A program made the translations under genes and the position numbers. Below the pieces are notes generated by a model, which worked only from the letters and a program-made list of their open reading frames with translations, was not told the DNA's origin and made no database searches. A stretch of 64,000 nucleotides of DNA from Laburnicola sp. R22_1. Lineage: Eukaryota > Ascomycota > Dothideomycetes > Pleosporales > Didymosphaeriaceae. Below are positions 50,301 to 60,843 of the stretch, in pieces; the first letter of the stretch is position 1; every line of letters starts with the position of its first letter. The stretch is from NCBI GenBank assembly GCA_014281115.1, contig JACONQ010000003.1, forward strand, positions 3,720,001 through 3,784,000. The letters are read 5' to 3'.

Positions 50301-50950
50301 GCCCTTAGATAAGTTGTAGAGGGGCTAATAGGGTGGTTGTTCCCTAGGGAGAAGATTAATACTTAGGTTGGTCGCGGAGTGTTCCGCAAGCACCTCTAAT
50401 TAATCACTATTTGCTATATTAGCGAACTCTTAGTATACCTGCGGCATTATAGCCTCTACTAAGATTGTGGACGTTCTATCGCCTATATAGCTAATGTGAC
50501 ACGCGTATAATTCCGCAGTTGAGTCCAATATTGTCGAACTGAACTGTTCCACGTCTTCGAGGGCCACTTTGGCATAGTTGGGCGCATTCTGCCCCAACTT
50601 TCCTCGGAACAACAATCGACCCGTGCGAAAGTTGAGTTTTGGATTATATGTGGCAATCCATGGTAATACCAAGTACATCTCGTACTTCCTCAGGTCTGCT
50701 ACTATGAACGGGACCTGGTGGGTCTCTCTATGACCTCTGGCATCCACTAGGTGCACTTCGGCAACTGCAGATCCATATATAGTAATATTCGCACTATTTG
50801 CCGCCTCTGCTACAAAGTCTGGTAAGGGCGTTACTATTAGATCTCTCTCCTTCGCAAAGCGAGCAGAGATTACGTTAAGTTAGCGCCACTGTTAAATAGT
50901 GCCTTAACTGAGCCTGAATCCCCTACTGTAGCCTGCACTATTATCGCAGT
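47334..50950 (-). pseudogene. Gypsy B pol: protease, RT, RNase H, integrase, chromodomain
   Basis: Minus strand, ending at TAA 47334-47336. Protease at ~50900 has N-S-G-A for the catalytic D-S-G-A, and a 1-nt deletion beside it relative to A. RT begins around 50290 ([24 protein letters not shown]); its active site at ~49870-49881 is Y-L-D-N for Y-x-D-D. RNase H spans 49460-49060 (KVDASGGAISG, then LAIDRSVEHWQHYL, then TDHNNLRW). Integrase has the HHCC end near 48560, core TLDFIVDLPPS and RLHGTPKTILLDRG at ~48530-48210, then the core end and DNA-binding part 48179-47595. A chromodomain follows at ~47560-47400 (YVEKVLESR, YLIKWEGYS). Stops are scattered. The layout is typical of fungal chromoviruses, whose chromodomain directs integration to heterochromatin. 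Confidence 0.9.
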
Positions 50951-51039
50951 TGGCCTCTTTAGGTAAAGCACGTTATAGAGCTTTTTAAGCTGCTTGTTCT
51001 TCTTATACTTAACAATTGCGGCTAATAGGATAGAGTCTA

Positions 51040-52260
51040 GTCCTACTGGCCCTTGCCTTTTCCCGCGGACTCTAATGCGTCCTTAGGATGGAAAGGTAGG
51101 TCTGGATTTCTCTCCTTCTTGCAATTAGGGGAGATGTGGCCTCTCTTGCTATAGTTCCAGCAAGTGACCTTTAGATTATCTTTATCCTTTTCCTTTTGTG
51201 TTGAGGTAGACTGTTTATAGTCCTTACGCTCCTTTCTGCCGCATTTGGCCGGCCTAGCCAACTTAGCGGGGGGCGTTATTAACTTAGGCCTCTTTAATAA
51301 GTCCTTAGACTTGCCTTTGCTCTTAGCAGACCGCCCTTTCTCTTAGTAAAGGCGATTGGCAATCTCTTTCACCTCTATAAGGGTCTCCCTCTAAGAAGGT
51401 AGGTAATGCAGAACTTCTCTGCGTAGCTTATTATCTATGGAAGCTATGAATTCAGCTACCCTACAATGCTTGTTCTGCTCCTTAATTTTATCCTACAAAG
51501 GGAGAAGGTAGTTAAGTAAGTCTGTTAGAGACTAGCCTGCCCTTTGGCGGCAGTTCTTTATCGCCTTAAATGCCGTCTGCTGGCGTTCTAATGGAGTGCC
51601 CAGGGCATTAAGCATTCGTTCTGTCAACATCTGCCAGGTAGGAGCATATTCAGGGTCTGTCCGTCGTTGTTGATTGGAATACAACTCGAATTGACTTCCA
51701 AGGTCCTTAGATAGATACTGTCTGCCAAAGGTAACCTTACGATCTTCCGTGACAAAGCGAGAAGGTGCTTGCGAGAAATAAAACTCGCAATTCCGCTTCT
51801 ATTAGTTATAATCGCGACGATTCTTGCGATTATAGATGTGTGGTGGGGGTGGTCGTGGCAAGGTACTCTGTTTAGCGGCTACCGGGAACGATGATGCCAT
51901 AGTGGCCACGCGCGGGGTACTAGTAAGCTTATTAAGAGCTGCTACGTCGCTAGCTTTATATCGTCGTTAAATATCCTCAATGCGTTGTATTTCCTATTGT
52001 TCCTGTTCCTTGCGCGCCTAGTCCCGCAGTTCTGCAAGATAAGCCGCCCTTCTGTTAGCTTCTGTTGCATTCGGCTCCTCCTAAGGGGCTCGCGAACCCT
52101 TAGGGCCATTATTAATTTCTTATTAGGTAGCCTCCCTAAGTTCTTCCACTCGTTCTTCTGCCTGCCTAACAGCACTGGCTTGCTGCCAAGTGTTCCTAGA
52201 TGGGCCGCCTAGCTCCTAGCTCGCGGAAGCAAGGCGTCTACTAGGTCCACGTGTTGCCAT
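51040..52260 (-). pseudogene. Gypsy B gag
   Basis: Begins with ATG at 52260, 46 bases inside the 5' LTR: M-A-T-R-G-P-S-R-R-L-A, followed by a Glu/Arg/Gln-rich coiled coil. Near the end (51170-51120) is a CCHC zinc knuckle whose second Cys is Tyr (C-W-N-Y-S-K-R-G-H-I-S-P-N-C), which would weaken RNA packaging. In-frame TAG/TAA codons lie near 52215, 52125 and 52085. Gag would form the capsid of the retrotransposon particle. Copy A's gag (60946-62069) is more degraded. Confidence 0.8.
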
Positions 52261-52295
52261 TATGGCGGCGAGAATCCTACCGCTGCCTATAAGGG

Positions 52296-52304
52296 AGCGA
52301 TTCG
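52296..52304 (-). promoter_or_regulatory. Probable self-priming primer binding site of gypsy B
   Basis: Two bases inside the 5' LTR, the minus strand reads CGAATCGCT. No TGG start of a tRNA-type primer site is present. The complementary AGCGATTCG lies in the LTR (52383-52391). Tf1/sushi-type chromoviruses prime with a folded-back 5' end of their own RNA; this geometry fits, but the transcription start is not known. Confidence 0.5.
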
Positions 52305-52306
52305 AA

Positions 52307-52496
52307 TGTAAGGGCGCCACTAGGACGCCCAATAGTTAATAAGGCAGAATAGGATAATATTAGGAGGTAAGTGGTGATGAGACGAATCGCTACCCGCTCT
52401 TATTCAAAGTGAGGGGGTTTTTTATCTAAACCCCCGCTAGGCCCAAAGGAGACATAAGTCCCCATTCGGCCACCTAAGCGACAAGGAGGCCTTACA
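52307..52496 (-). repeat. Gypsy B 5' LTR
   Basis: 190 bp, TGTAAGGGCGCC to GGCCTTACA on the plus strand; TG and CA ends intact. Followed by CTTGG. Confidence 0.92.
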
Positions 52497-54800
52497 CTTG
52501 GCCGCCTTTGTCCCTAGAGTGCCGCTTACTAGGACCTTATAATTGCACTAATTAATTAGGTAGTTAGTTTATTAAAAGTATCCCTACTTAATATTATTTC
52601 TAAAGGCTCTATATAAGCCCTATTTCCTTTCTCTACTAGGTGTTACGCCTTACTTATATAGTTAGGGCGTCTTAATAGTCTATTTGCTAGGTTTTTCTTC
52701 CCTAGCTAGTAGATAATAATAAAATTATACTCTGTTAGCCTCTTATAGATCCTAACCTACTAGTAGTTTAATTTCTTTATATTTATAAACTATTATAAGT
52801 TATTATAATTTATAAGAATAGTAAATAGGATACTTAATAGGTAGTATTACTAATATTTAACACTTTTATTAATAGCTAGCAATTTCTTATTATATGTATT
52901 ATATTAAAGTTATATGCTATTTAGCTTTTATAAAAAGAAACTAATAGGTTGCTATTATAGGGTTCTATTAGATTTGGGCACATTTTGGCTTAATATACTA
53001 GATATTGCGCTACCTAAGATATCTACCTTAAGTCTTATCTCTTTATTAGACTTAAAGTGCACTAATATGGGCACTACTATAAATGCGGCCTTTAACTCTT
53101 TAAAAGCTGCTCTTGCCTATACATCTAGGTATAAGAATTAGCTTTTCTTCCTTTTTTAAGCTTGCTCGCCCTGGGTAGTACTAGACTCCTTCTAAGTAAG
53201 TTTACTAAGAGGTAGAGCCACTCTTAAAAATCCTATAATAAATATCTAGTAATAATTTATAAAACTAATAAACACTCTAATAGCACGCACTATCTTAGAG
53301 AGTGGCCGCTTTGTAATTATTTTTATACAGTCTTTGTATACCCTAACTTTCTTTTAGCTAATAATATAGTTTAGGTACTCGATTTCTTCCTAATAAAACT
53401 CGCACTTACTAAGTTTAATATATAGTTTGGCCTTATATAGCCTTTAGAGGAATTTTTTATATATTATTTGTGTTTCTCTTCTATATTAGAGAAGATAAGT
53501 ATATTATCCAAATAGACAATACACATTATATTAATTAGTCCTACTAGGACTTTATTAATATGCTCCTAGAATTGTGCTAAAGTATTAGTTAAACTAAATA
53601 GTATTACTAAGTACTTAAAGTGTCTATACTTTGTATAAAAAGCTATCTTCTATTTATTGCCTTCTTTAATTCTTATCCTATAATGTGCCTCTTAGATATT
53701 AAGCTTAGTATAGAACTTCGCTTTTGCTAATCTTTCTAAGAACTTAGCAATTAAGAGTAACGCATAATAATTCTTAATAGTAATCTTATTAAGGCTATAA
53801 TAATCTACGCATAGCCTTAATATACTATTCTTTTTCTTCGCAAATAGAATTAGTGCTCTAGCTAGTAATTTTAAATATTATATCTAGCCTCTTTATAAGT
53901 AATCTACGATATACTTATATAAAATACTTAGCTTACTCTTAGATAAGTTATAGAGGGGCTAATAGGGTAGTTATTCTCTAGAGAGAAGATTAATACTTAG
54001 GTTAGTTGCAGAGTATTTTATAAGCACCTCTAATTAATTACTATTTACTATATTAGTAAACTCTTAGTATACCTATAGTATTATAGCCTCTACTAAGATT
54101 ATAGACATTTTATTACCTATATAGCTAATATAACACGCGTATAATTCTATAGTTAAGTCTAATATTATTAAACTAAACTATTTTGCGTCTTTAAAGGCTA
54201 CTTTAGCGTAGTTAGGTGTATTCTACCCTAAATTTTCTTAGAATAATAATTAACCTGTGCGAAAGTTAAGTTTTAGATTATATGTAGCAATTCATAGTAA
54301 TCCAAAGTATATTTTATACTTTCTTAGGTCTACTACTATAAATAGGATCTAGTAGGTCTCTTTATAACCTCTAGTATCTACTAGGTGCACTTTAGTAACT
54401 GCAAATCTATATATAATAATAATTGCACTATTTACCGCCTCTACTATAAAGTCTAGTAAGAATATTACTATTAGATCTCTTTCCTTCGCAAAGTAAGCAG
54501 AGATTATATTAAGTTTAGCGCCACTATTAACTAGTGCCTTAACTAAGCCTAAATCTCCTACTATAGCTACACTATTATTATAATTAGTCTTTTTAGATAA
54601 AGCACGTTATAAAGCTTTTTAAGCTACTTATTCTCCTTATACTTAATAATTATAGCCAATAGAATAAAGTCTAGTTCCGCTAGCTCTTGCCTTTTCCTAT
54701 AGACTCTAATGCGTCCTTAGGATAGAAAGGTAGGTCTGGATTTCTCTTCTTCTTATAATTAGAGGAGATGTGGCCTCTCTTGCCATAGTTTTAGTAAGTA
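52497..54800 (-). pseudogene. Gypsy A pol middle part (RNase H, RT, protease), RIP-dead
   Basis: Aligns with B 48870-51165. The protease block here reads V-N-S-G-A-K-L-N-I-I-S-A and retains the base that B has lost. RT and RNase H are recognisable only by comparison with B; stops are dense. It ends at the TA used by the Tc1-like element. Confidence 0.85.
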
Positions 54801-56325
54801 CGGAGGTGCCTTTCAAAAGTCTTTTCCTGGACCGTGCACGATGGCGTAAGCCACTGCTCTTGGCGCTAGCACCCCTCATAGCAAAAATCCCTCAATCTTC
54901 ATTATTGCTACTCTTCTATCTACCTGATAATGCCTTCGTACGACATTGCCACCCGAGCTCAAGCCTTGACTCTAAAGCTGGCTGGCTTTTCAAATACTGA
55001 GATCGAGTCTATAACTAGAATCCAGCCGCGCACGGTTAATGCTATCTATCGCAAGGCTATCACCCGAGGACTAAACCCCGCTGAGAGCAAGACGATCCTT
55101 GACAAATACGTTAAAGATGGCAATCGATCCGGCCGCCCAAAGAAGCAAACTAAGGAGCTAGTTGAAGATGTACTGTTAAAGGTCCGTCGAGATCAATATG
55201 CTCGCGAGACCTGCGCTCAAATCGCAGCAGAGATTGGAGGAGTGTCAGATATCACAGTCTGGCGAATCCTTAGAGCATCTGGATATCGAAAGACAAAGCC
55301 CACCCGCAAACCAGGGCTAACAGATAAGATAAAGCGAGCCCATTATCAATTTGCTCTTGATTATAAGGACTGGACGATTGAAGACTAGAAAAAGGTTATC
55401 TGGTCTGATGAGATATCTGTTGTCTATAGTCTTCGAAGAGGGGGATACCGCGTTTGGCGTCTACCTTCTGAGCGTTTTGTTAAGTCCTGCATTCGGCCAT
55501 GGTGGAAGGGGTTCTCCGAGTTTATGTTTTGGGGTTGCTTTTCGTACGACTTAAAAGGCCCATGTTATATCTGGAAGGCAGAGACAAAGAGCGAAAGAAA
55601 GATTGCAGATTAAGAACTAGAAGCTATAAATAGAGAACTCGAGCCTATTCTTAAGGCAGAGTGGGAGCTAAATACGCCTTTGGCTCGAATGGGCCTTCGA
55701 AATCAGCCAGGACGAAAACCACAATGGAAGTGGGATAGAAAGCATGGTAAGCTTGAAAGAGGGAGCGGAACTGGGATTGATTGGTGGAGATACTGCCGTC
55801 AGGTTGTTATTCCTAAACTAATTCCCTTCGTACGAGAATGTGAGAAGACTCAACCTGGGGTAATAGTTCAAGAGGATGGTGCAAGCCCACATAAGTCTTT
55901 CTATAAAGACAGGCTCTATAGCTTGGCTACGGTCGTACAATTACTATGGCCTGGAAACTCCCCTGACTTGAATATGATTGAGCCAGCCTGGCCTCATATG
56001 AAAAGAGTAACAACAAAGAAAGGGTCTCCTCGGTTAAGAGCTGAGGCAGAGCGTGTATGGCAAGAGGCATGGGGGGAGTTAGAACAGTGGCGGATTCAGG
56101 CTTGGATTGAGAGGATTGAGCGGCATATTCAGGAGATTCTTCGTCTTGAAGGTGGTAATGAGTATAGAGAGGGTAAGACTGAGAAGGTACGACGGTTTGA
56201 AGCTCCTATAGTAGATGATTGGGTTGATATTGAATAGAGATGTCTCTCGTACGAAGAATTTGGTGGCGTTTTTAGCTTGCGCCACTGTGCACGGTCCAGG
56301 AAAAGACTTTTGAAAGGCACCTCCG
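54801..56325 (+). mobile_element. Tc1-like DNA transposon, complete ends
   Basis: 1525 bp, terminal inverted repeats perfect over 39 bp (54801-54839, 56287-56325; CGGAGGTGCCTTTCAAAAG at the outside), TA on both sides (54799-54800, 56326-56327). Nearly normal composition, so it is one of the latest arrivals. Copy B shows the empty site as AAGTGACC, so the TA used here was created by a G to A change in copy A. Confidence 0.94.
54930..56237 (+). pseudogene. Tc1-like transposase, two nonsense mutations
   Basis: 436 codons in one frame. N-terminal helix-turn-helix (residues ~9-38, RAQALTLKLAGFS), then a second HTH (~85-115, TCAQIAAEIGG). The DDE core is complete: Asp in VIWSDEIS, Asp in VQEDGASPH, and Glu in SPDLNMIEPAW, with 34 residues between the last two (DD34E). 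Stops interrupt it at 55386 (TAG, probably from TGG) and 55611 (TAA, probably from CAA), both C-to-T or G-to-A changes. The C-terminus ends VDDWVDIE. All catalytic residues survive, so this is the least damaged transposase in the window, yet no full protein can be made. Confidence 0.92.
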
Positions 56326-56419
56326 TAACCTTTAGATTATCTTTAAGCTCGGCTATATAGATTCCGCGCACATAGGGTTTCCGCGCATCCTACCCAAACA
56401 CGCACCCCTTAGAAAACAC

Positions 56420-57330
56420 GCGATATCTCCTAACGCTCTATTATAATTGCCACGTAGTACACATAGACTATAGAGTAGCTGCTACTGTAGCTGCTGCTAC
56501 TATTTCTGCAGCTCTTTCTATAGTAGATCTACTTTATTAAGCAGCTAAAGCCTTAGCTGCGCGCATAGCCTCTATAATAGTCTCTACTTCTGCAAAGCGT
56601 TAATTTGAGTCTATCTGAACGCGCTTTTGTGGCTGGTGAGAGCTAGCAGTCTGTAGATAATACTTAAGGCGTCTTTTCTCTACTTCTAGCCCTATAGCTC
56701 TAGTATTCGCAGCTGCTAGTGCCTTACCTGCTTTTTGTAGGAGGAGCCAGGTCCTACAACCTAGGTTCTTAAGGCTCTGGACGTCGCGCTGCGCCAAGTG
56801 GAGATCCCGAGGGCCATAAGGGGTAGAGAGGAAGCTCTAAGGCTGCTGCTAAGGCTGCTACTAAGGCGTAGGCGTCGTGGGCCTCTAAGAGACCTGCGAC
56901 GAGCTAAGTACGTAATTAATGTTAAATGGGCAGATACTAGCAGCCTGCTAACCAGCTCGAATCACACGCTCTGTGAAGCCTTCCTTCCTAGCTTAATAGT
57001 AGCAGGCAATAAAGCGCTCCTTCTTAACAGGCGCGGCGTCGTCGAGCGATGCGAGCTCCTAGATCTGGTGTTGGTAACTAGACTTAATTACTAAGAAAGG
57101 AGCGAGATTAAGAGGCTATAAGATGTAAGAGAAGTGCGCAGGTAGGTATAGAAGCTTAATTTAATGCTGTTTACAGAGCCAGAGGAACTTAATATTAATA
57201 TGGCTACCGTAGCTGTTAAGGATAAGAAGGCGGTACTAGCTATCACCTATAGCTGTCTCAGAGATAAATATGCGCTGTAGCCACTTAACGCCTATCGCTT
57301 TTAACGTCTATCTATTCTTAAGAGGTTGTA
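56420..57330 (-). pseudogene. Fot1-like transposase, C-terminal half
   Basis: Continues from 60138 across the nested element: the codons L-Y-T-T-S join exactly over the TA. After a 1-nt frameshift near 57313 it reads AIGVKWLQRIF, then LLILNSYGSH (family LDGHGSH, catalytic Asp now Asn), then YLPAHFSYIL-stop-PLN (family HVLQPLD, third Asp also Asn). The C-terminal Ala-rich coiled region is clean at 56797-56600 (LLQKAGKALAAANTRAIGL, then KRVQIDSN). The stop codon end is approximate. Confidence 0.82.
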
Positions 57331-57339
57331 CTATGACTA

Positions 57340-57957
57340 TAGTGTCCGTGCGCATAATGCGCATATTCGCGTAATGCGCACCCTTTTACTAGGAAAAGAA
57401 AAGAAAATAAGTAACTTTAAAGCTATATAAGTCTTTAACTACTTTTTCTTTTTAAAAGCTTCCTTAACTAAAGTTATATAAAAACACCATCTCTATAACT
57501 CTAGGATTTTAGTTTTCTAATAATAAATAGTTTTAAGAAAAAGTATAAAAGTACTAAAACTTAAGTCTCTAAAATTTAAAAGTGATATTTTTTTAAGAGT
57601 AAAGTATACTTTTTAAAATATATTTTATATTAGGACTTTTTTATAAATAGCTACTTAAAAAGATAGATTATCTTTCCTAAATTTTATATTTAAAAAGATA
57701 AAAAGATAATATAACTTTTAAATTTTAGAGACTTAAGTTTTAGTACTTTTATACTTTTTCTTAAAACTATTTATTATTAGAAAACTAAAATCCTAGAGTT
57801 ATAGAGATGGTGGTTTTATATAACTTTAGTTAAGGAAGCTTTTAAAAAGAAAAAGTAGTTAAAGACTTATATAGCTTTAAAGTTACTTATTTTCTTTTCT
57901 TTTCCTAGTAAAAGGGTGCGCATTACGCGAACATGCGCATTACGCGCACGGACACTG
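57340..57957. mobile_element. Palindromic MITE (618 bp) inside a terminal repeat
   Basis: Two arms of ~243 bp (57340-57583, 57715-57957) are nearly perfect inverted copies around a ~130-bp AT-rich centre; TA on both sides (57338-57339, 57958-57959). The outer ends read AGTGTCCGTGCGC and include GCGTAATGCGCACCC, reminiscent of the pogo element at 887. No coding capacity; it would depend on a pogo-type transposase. The transcript would fold into a long hairpin. Confidence 0.9.
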
Positions 57958-58048
57958 TAATCACTTAACGCCCAGGCCCACTCAACGCCCGAAAATCAGA
58001 AAAGCCACCACAATTGCCAAAATTCATATCTCAGCCAATTTTAACAAT

Positions 58049-59976
58049 ATGGAGGCTGCGCTTGCTGCAATCGAAAGCTTACCATCAGGCGAAAAGCGTA
58101 ATTACACCAGAATTGCCGAATTGTACGGTGTTAATCAGTCAACTTTATCAAGGCGCGCGCAGGGTCGCCAGCGCTCGCGCCTAGAGAATACGGAGGAGAA
58201 GAAACTTCTCAACACTACACAAGAAAAAGAGCTTACAAACTACAGATATAAGCTCTGTAAGAGAGGGTTGCCCCCTATAAGGCAAATGATTCGAAATTTC
58301 GCGACAGAGATCGCTGGAAAAGAGCTAGGAAGAAACTGGGTTTCTCGCTACATTGCCCAGCATGATATTGAGCTTATATCGCGATAGACTACTGGTATTA
58401 ACGCCTGTCGCCACCGCGCCGATTCTGCTACTAAATACGCCTTATACTTCAAGCTTTTAGGCGAGAAAATGACCTAGTACGGTATCGACAGTCGCCATAT
58501 ATACAATATGGATAAAAAGGGGTTCTTGATTAGAATCCTTAGCAAGATAAAAAGAGTGTTCTCACAGCAAATGTATGAGGAGGGCCCTTATAAGCAAATA
58601 CTCCAGGACAGCAATAGAGAGTGGATAACAACAATTGCCTGTATTTGCGCCAACGGCACCTCGTTAACGCCAGCCTTAATTTATCAGGCTACTACAGGCA
58701 ATATACAAGACTTATGGCTTTAAGATTTTGATCCAAAACTCCACAAGGCCTTTTTTACGAGCTCACCAAGTGGGTGGACCAACAATAAGGTTGGTTTGGC
58801 GTGGCTTAAACAAGTATTTAATCGCGAGACCAAGGAGAAAGCTCGTACAGCCTACTGACTACTTATCCTAAATGGCCACAACTCTCACGTCAGCATGCAA
58901 TTTATCACGTATTGTGATAACAACAAAATACTCCTTATAACCTTTCTGCCACACGCTACCCACACTCTACAACCACTTAATGTGGCGATGTTCAAGCCTC
59001 TAAGCACTTCGTATAGTACAGAGCTCTCCGAGTTTATGTACAATTGCCAGGGCCTCTCAGCAATCACTAAACGCAACTTTTATTAACTTTTTAACGCCTC
59101 CTGGCAAAAAGGCTTTTAAGAATCAACAATACTCAAAGCTTTTGAGTGTACTAGGTTGTCGCCTTATAACCCAGACGCTATACTTAAAAAGTTCGTCGCA
59201 GAGCAAGAGAGCCCTGGATCAAGTTGTAGTAGCTTGTCAAACCTCTCTAATTCTGATTGGCTAAAGGAGGTTGTTGTAAAGTACGGCAAATACTAAAGTT
59301 TGTTGGAGGTTGTTGCAGAGGACTACGCCAAAGAGCGCAAACAGCTCCGATCAGCTCAATCCAAAAACATTACATTCCACTTTCTTCAAAGTTATCACCA
59401 GCTTGTTGGCAGGAGCCCTTGGGGCACACACCAATACAACAAGCTTAAGGAAGCTTTTTTAATGAGAAGAGGCGCCGCCAACGTGGCAAGCCTCTCCTAC
59501 TTAATAAACCTAAGGGTTGGCATAGTAGTGCTGTCTTTTACTTACCTGCCAAAGTTCAGAGGGCCTGCAAGAGGCAGGAGGAAATAGAGGCTAATAAAAA
59601 GCTTTAACAACAATAACTCTTAGAGTCACAACATTAGAAGCTTGTCAAAAAGCAGGAGAAATAAGCTCTTAAAGAGGAGAGAGCGCGCAAGAGGTTGGTG
59701 ACGCGAGAACTAAGGGCGCAAGCAAAGGAGGCTAAGGCTCTTGAGCGAGCTGAAAAGCAGCTCTAAAAGCAGCTTGAAAAGCAACTCAAAGGTGATATAC
59801 AATTATCTGAGGGGGGTAACCGACGGGGCGTCAAACCTCGTACACCAAAAAAACGAGCTCCTAAGAGATCTGAGACTATTGTTGTTGATCAGGAGTCTAC
59901 TGAAGAGAGGGTGTCCTCACCCCCTAGAGCTACGCGCACCCGTACAGTACAGCTCCCACAGCGTTATCGCAAGTAA
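58049..59976 (+). pseudogene. Pogo-like transposase 2, nonsense and frameshift mutated
   Basis: Paralogue of 976-2856: starts MEAALAAIESLPSGEKRNYT, HTH ending NQSTLSRRAQG. Catalytic positions: N-M-D-K-K-G-F at ~58505 keeps the first Asp; LILNGHNSH (~58870) and HTLQPLN (~58975) have Asn for the second and third Asp. Stops at 58385, ~58476, 58721 and 58856 among others. Frame 2 is used to about 59455; after a run of T (59453-59459) the reading continues in frame 1 (NEKRRRQRGKPLLLN, then PAKVQRACKRQEE) to a Lys/Glu coiled coil and the tail LPQRYRK, stop at 59974. A small indel in that T run is the likely frameshift. Confidence 0.87.
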
Positions 59977-60137
59977 TTTATCGTTGCGCATTGGTTTTAC
60001 ATGCTCCTAGGAGTGCGCCTGCAAAAAAACTAGTGATTTTACTATATATTTGACGCTCTACAGGTTGTAGAGCGTTGATAGTTCTGTCGGCAAAAACGGG
60101 CGTTGAGTGGGCCCGGGCGTTGAGTGATTAGTCACAG

Positions 60138-60843
60138 TATAGAGCTAGCTAGGTACGCAGGATAAGAGGAACCAGGTAGTCTATAGGCTTTGGCCCTTAA
60201 AGATAACTGCGCAGCGTAGTTTCCGCCCTATCACTAATACGCACTCAATTATAAAGACCCACTCGCAATTCTCTAGAGACCAAATGTAAGTCTTCTTTTT
60301 CTAGCTACTAGAGAGTACTCTAGTGTTTGTACATACTCCTAGAGCAAGCCCTATCTTATCCATATTCTAGATATCCTTATTGCGTATATTTAGGCGCTTT
60401 CTAGTCCTCTTAAAGAGCTCTAGAAAGGCGCGCACCTGCTCTGGAGTCGCTGCCTTAGCTCTCTAAGCCTCTAGCTTTCTACTAACTACTAAGGCGACGC
60501 GTGGCTGGCGCCGGATAAAGTGTGAGAGCTAGAGCTTACTAACAGGCTAATTGTCGCCGTTTATACGCAGGATTTAATTTGCCATTTCTTAAGCGCAAGC
60601 GTGTGAGGGAGGGCAAGCGCGCGCATCTTCTTTAAGGATCCACTCTACTAGGAAGTCTTTCTATAGAGGAGTTAGCTGCTACTAATATTAATGACTAATC
60701 GCGCTATTTATTATGCTGTTAATTCGATCGCGTAAAGTAGATAGAGGGATGCTATACGCCTTTATAGCTGCGCGCTGGCTAGTATAAAGGCCTATAATAA
60801 AATTACTAATAGCTAATTGTATAGCTACCTCACGAGCGTCCAT
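60138..60843 (-). pseudogene. Fot1-like transposase, N-terminal half
   Basis: ATG at 60843 (minus): MDAREVAIQLAISNFIIGLY, then TSQRAAIKAYSIPLSTLRDR, the psq-type helix-turn-helix of the family. Downstream, TPEQVRAFLELFKRTRKRLN and the catalytic block N-M-D-K-I-G-L-A-L-G-V retain the first Asp. Stops at Trp/Gln positions. It is cut at the TA (60138-60139) by the second pogo element and resumes at 57330. Confidence 0.85.

Larger units (their letters stand above)
45539..52496 (-). mobile_element. Ty3/gypsy chromovirus B, full length, inserted in gypsy A
   Basis: 6958 bp with 190-bp LTRs (45539-45728, 52307-52496), TSD CTTAG at 45534-45538 and CTTGG at 52497-52501; the same CTTGG site is seen undisturbed inside B at ~48870. 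On the minus strand the order is gag, protease, RT, RNase H, integrase, chromodomain: the chromovirus layout. Less RIP-mutated than A, so it came later. Not autonomous: RT, protease and zinc-knuckle residues are lost and stops are present. The LTRs differ by roughly a dozen changes, mostly transitions. Confidence 0.93.
57331..60137 (+). mobile_element. Second pogo-like transposon, with a MITE in its left end
   Basis: The right end GTGATTAGTCACAG (to 60137) followed by TA (60138-60139) defines the terminus. Its inverse CTGTGAC-TA-ATCACT is found on the left split in two: CTATGAC-TA at 57331-57339 and, after the MITE, TA-ATCACT from 57958. TA at 57329-57330 precedes it. The inner ends share ~25 bp (GGCCCACTCAACGCCCG). 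It interrupts the transposase of the element at 56346-60945. Confidence 0.87.

Noticed and set aside
52914..53141. 75-residue plus-strand frame, similar to one at 49279
   Set aside because: Both are antisense to the gypsy RNase H region and mirror each other only because the two elements are copies.
59300..59587. 95-residue plus-strand frame as a gene
   Set aside because: Its second half is out of frame with the transposase after the run of T near 59455; the real coding frame continues in frame 1.
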